A DNA stretch of 5,449 bases, from contig JAIOYM010000072.1 of NCBI GenBank assembly GCA_021741085.1, positions 1 through 5,449 on the forward strand, in the 5' to 3' direction. The notes beneath the pieces were generated by a model. It was given only the letters and a program-made list of their open reading frames with translations. It was not told the origin of the DNA and did no database searches. Position 1 is the first letter of the stretch; each line of letters starts with the position of its first letter. The stretch comes from Rickettsiaceae bacterium (GTDB lineage: Bacteria > Pseudomonadota > Alphaproteobacteria > Rickettsiales > Rickettsiaceae). The position numbers and the translations under genes are program-made. Below, one piece after another: positions 5,322-5,449 of this stretch.

Positions 5322-5449
5322 TTAAAGTTCCTCTAAGTTTTGCTCAACTTGTCCACTTATTACTACAGGACCAGAAGCAGTGCTAGTATCTACTGAATTT
5401 ACATCAGTATCTTTGTACCAAAATGGTTTAATTATTTCGACTATCTTTA
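5322..5449 (-). CDS. C-terminal end of an unidentified protein, rest outside window
   Basis: The minus-strand frame is open from the right edge for 41 codons and ends at TAA (5322-5324). It reads KIVEIIKPFWYKDTDVNSVD and continues to a QVEQNLEEL end. The mix of charged and hydrophobic residues looks like real coding sequence, and both other minus-strand frames stop within about 20 bases of the edge. There is too little to assign a family. No signal or membrane segment is visible. It would be transcribed in the same direction as the ankyrin gene, but the 556-base gap and separate promoter make a shared operon unlikely. Being only 41 codons, it could also be chance. Confidence 0.5.
   Translation of the reverse strand, partial: KIVEIIKPFWYKDTDVNSVDTSTASGPVVISGQVEQNLEEL

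Overview
The window is AT-rich alphaproteobacterial DNA, most likely from an obligate intracellular Rickettsiales (perhaps Rickettsiaceae). Three things suggest this: a TrcR/DUF1013 regulator, which is an alphaproteobacterial family; a low-complexity ankyrin protein of the kind host-associated Rickettsiales carry; and an intergenic repeat with the ATTGC...GCAAT hairpin often scattered through rickettsial genomes. The species cannot be fixed from the sequence.

Layout. Positions 3-1403 (+) hold the C-terminal two thirds of an oligopeptidase B (ptrB), cut by the left edge but open from the edge and with the complete Ser-Asp-His triad. A good sigma70-type promoter at 1450-1478 then precedes trcR (1533-2114, +), a conserved cell-cycle transcription regulator. 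A 10-bp perfect hairpin (2180-2206) lies between trcR and the next gene, which converges on it. The rest of the window reads on the minus strand. It holds an unrecognised 279-residue Ser/Thr/Asn-rich protein (2243-3082) with its own promoter and ribosome binding site, a 437-residue ankyrin/tandem-repeat protein (3452-4765) with a consensus -35 box overlapped by an inverted repeat, a gene-poor repeat-rich stretch (4882-5321), and the last 41 codons of another gene (5322-5449) entering from the right edge.

The left half is conserved housekeeping and the right half is accessory. The most interesting object is the ankyrin/repeat protein. It has a short N-terminal ankyrin cap, five copies of a (D/G)GWVMVEAPVA unit in a disordered Ala/Pro-rich region, and a C-terminal membrane-spanning stretch. 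Nine of its ten tryptophans sit in a WxxPhi context (Phi = L/I/V), most with acidic residues just upstream. That is the pattern of the eukaryotic LC3/Atg8-interacting region (LIR/AIM). A membrane-anchored multivalent Atg8-binding effector is an inference, but a specific and testable one. No evidence in the window links the minus-strand genes into one operon, because each has its own promoter candidate.
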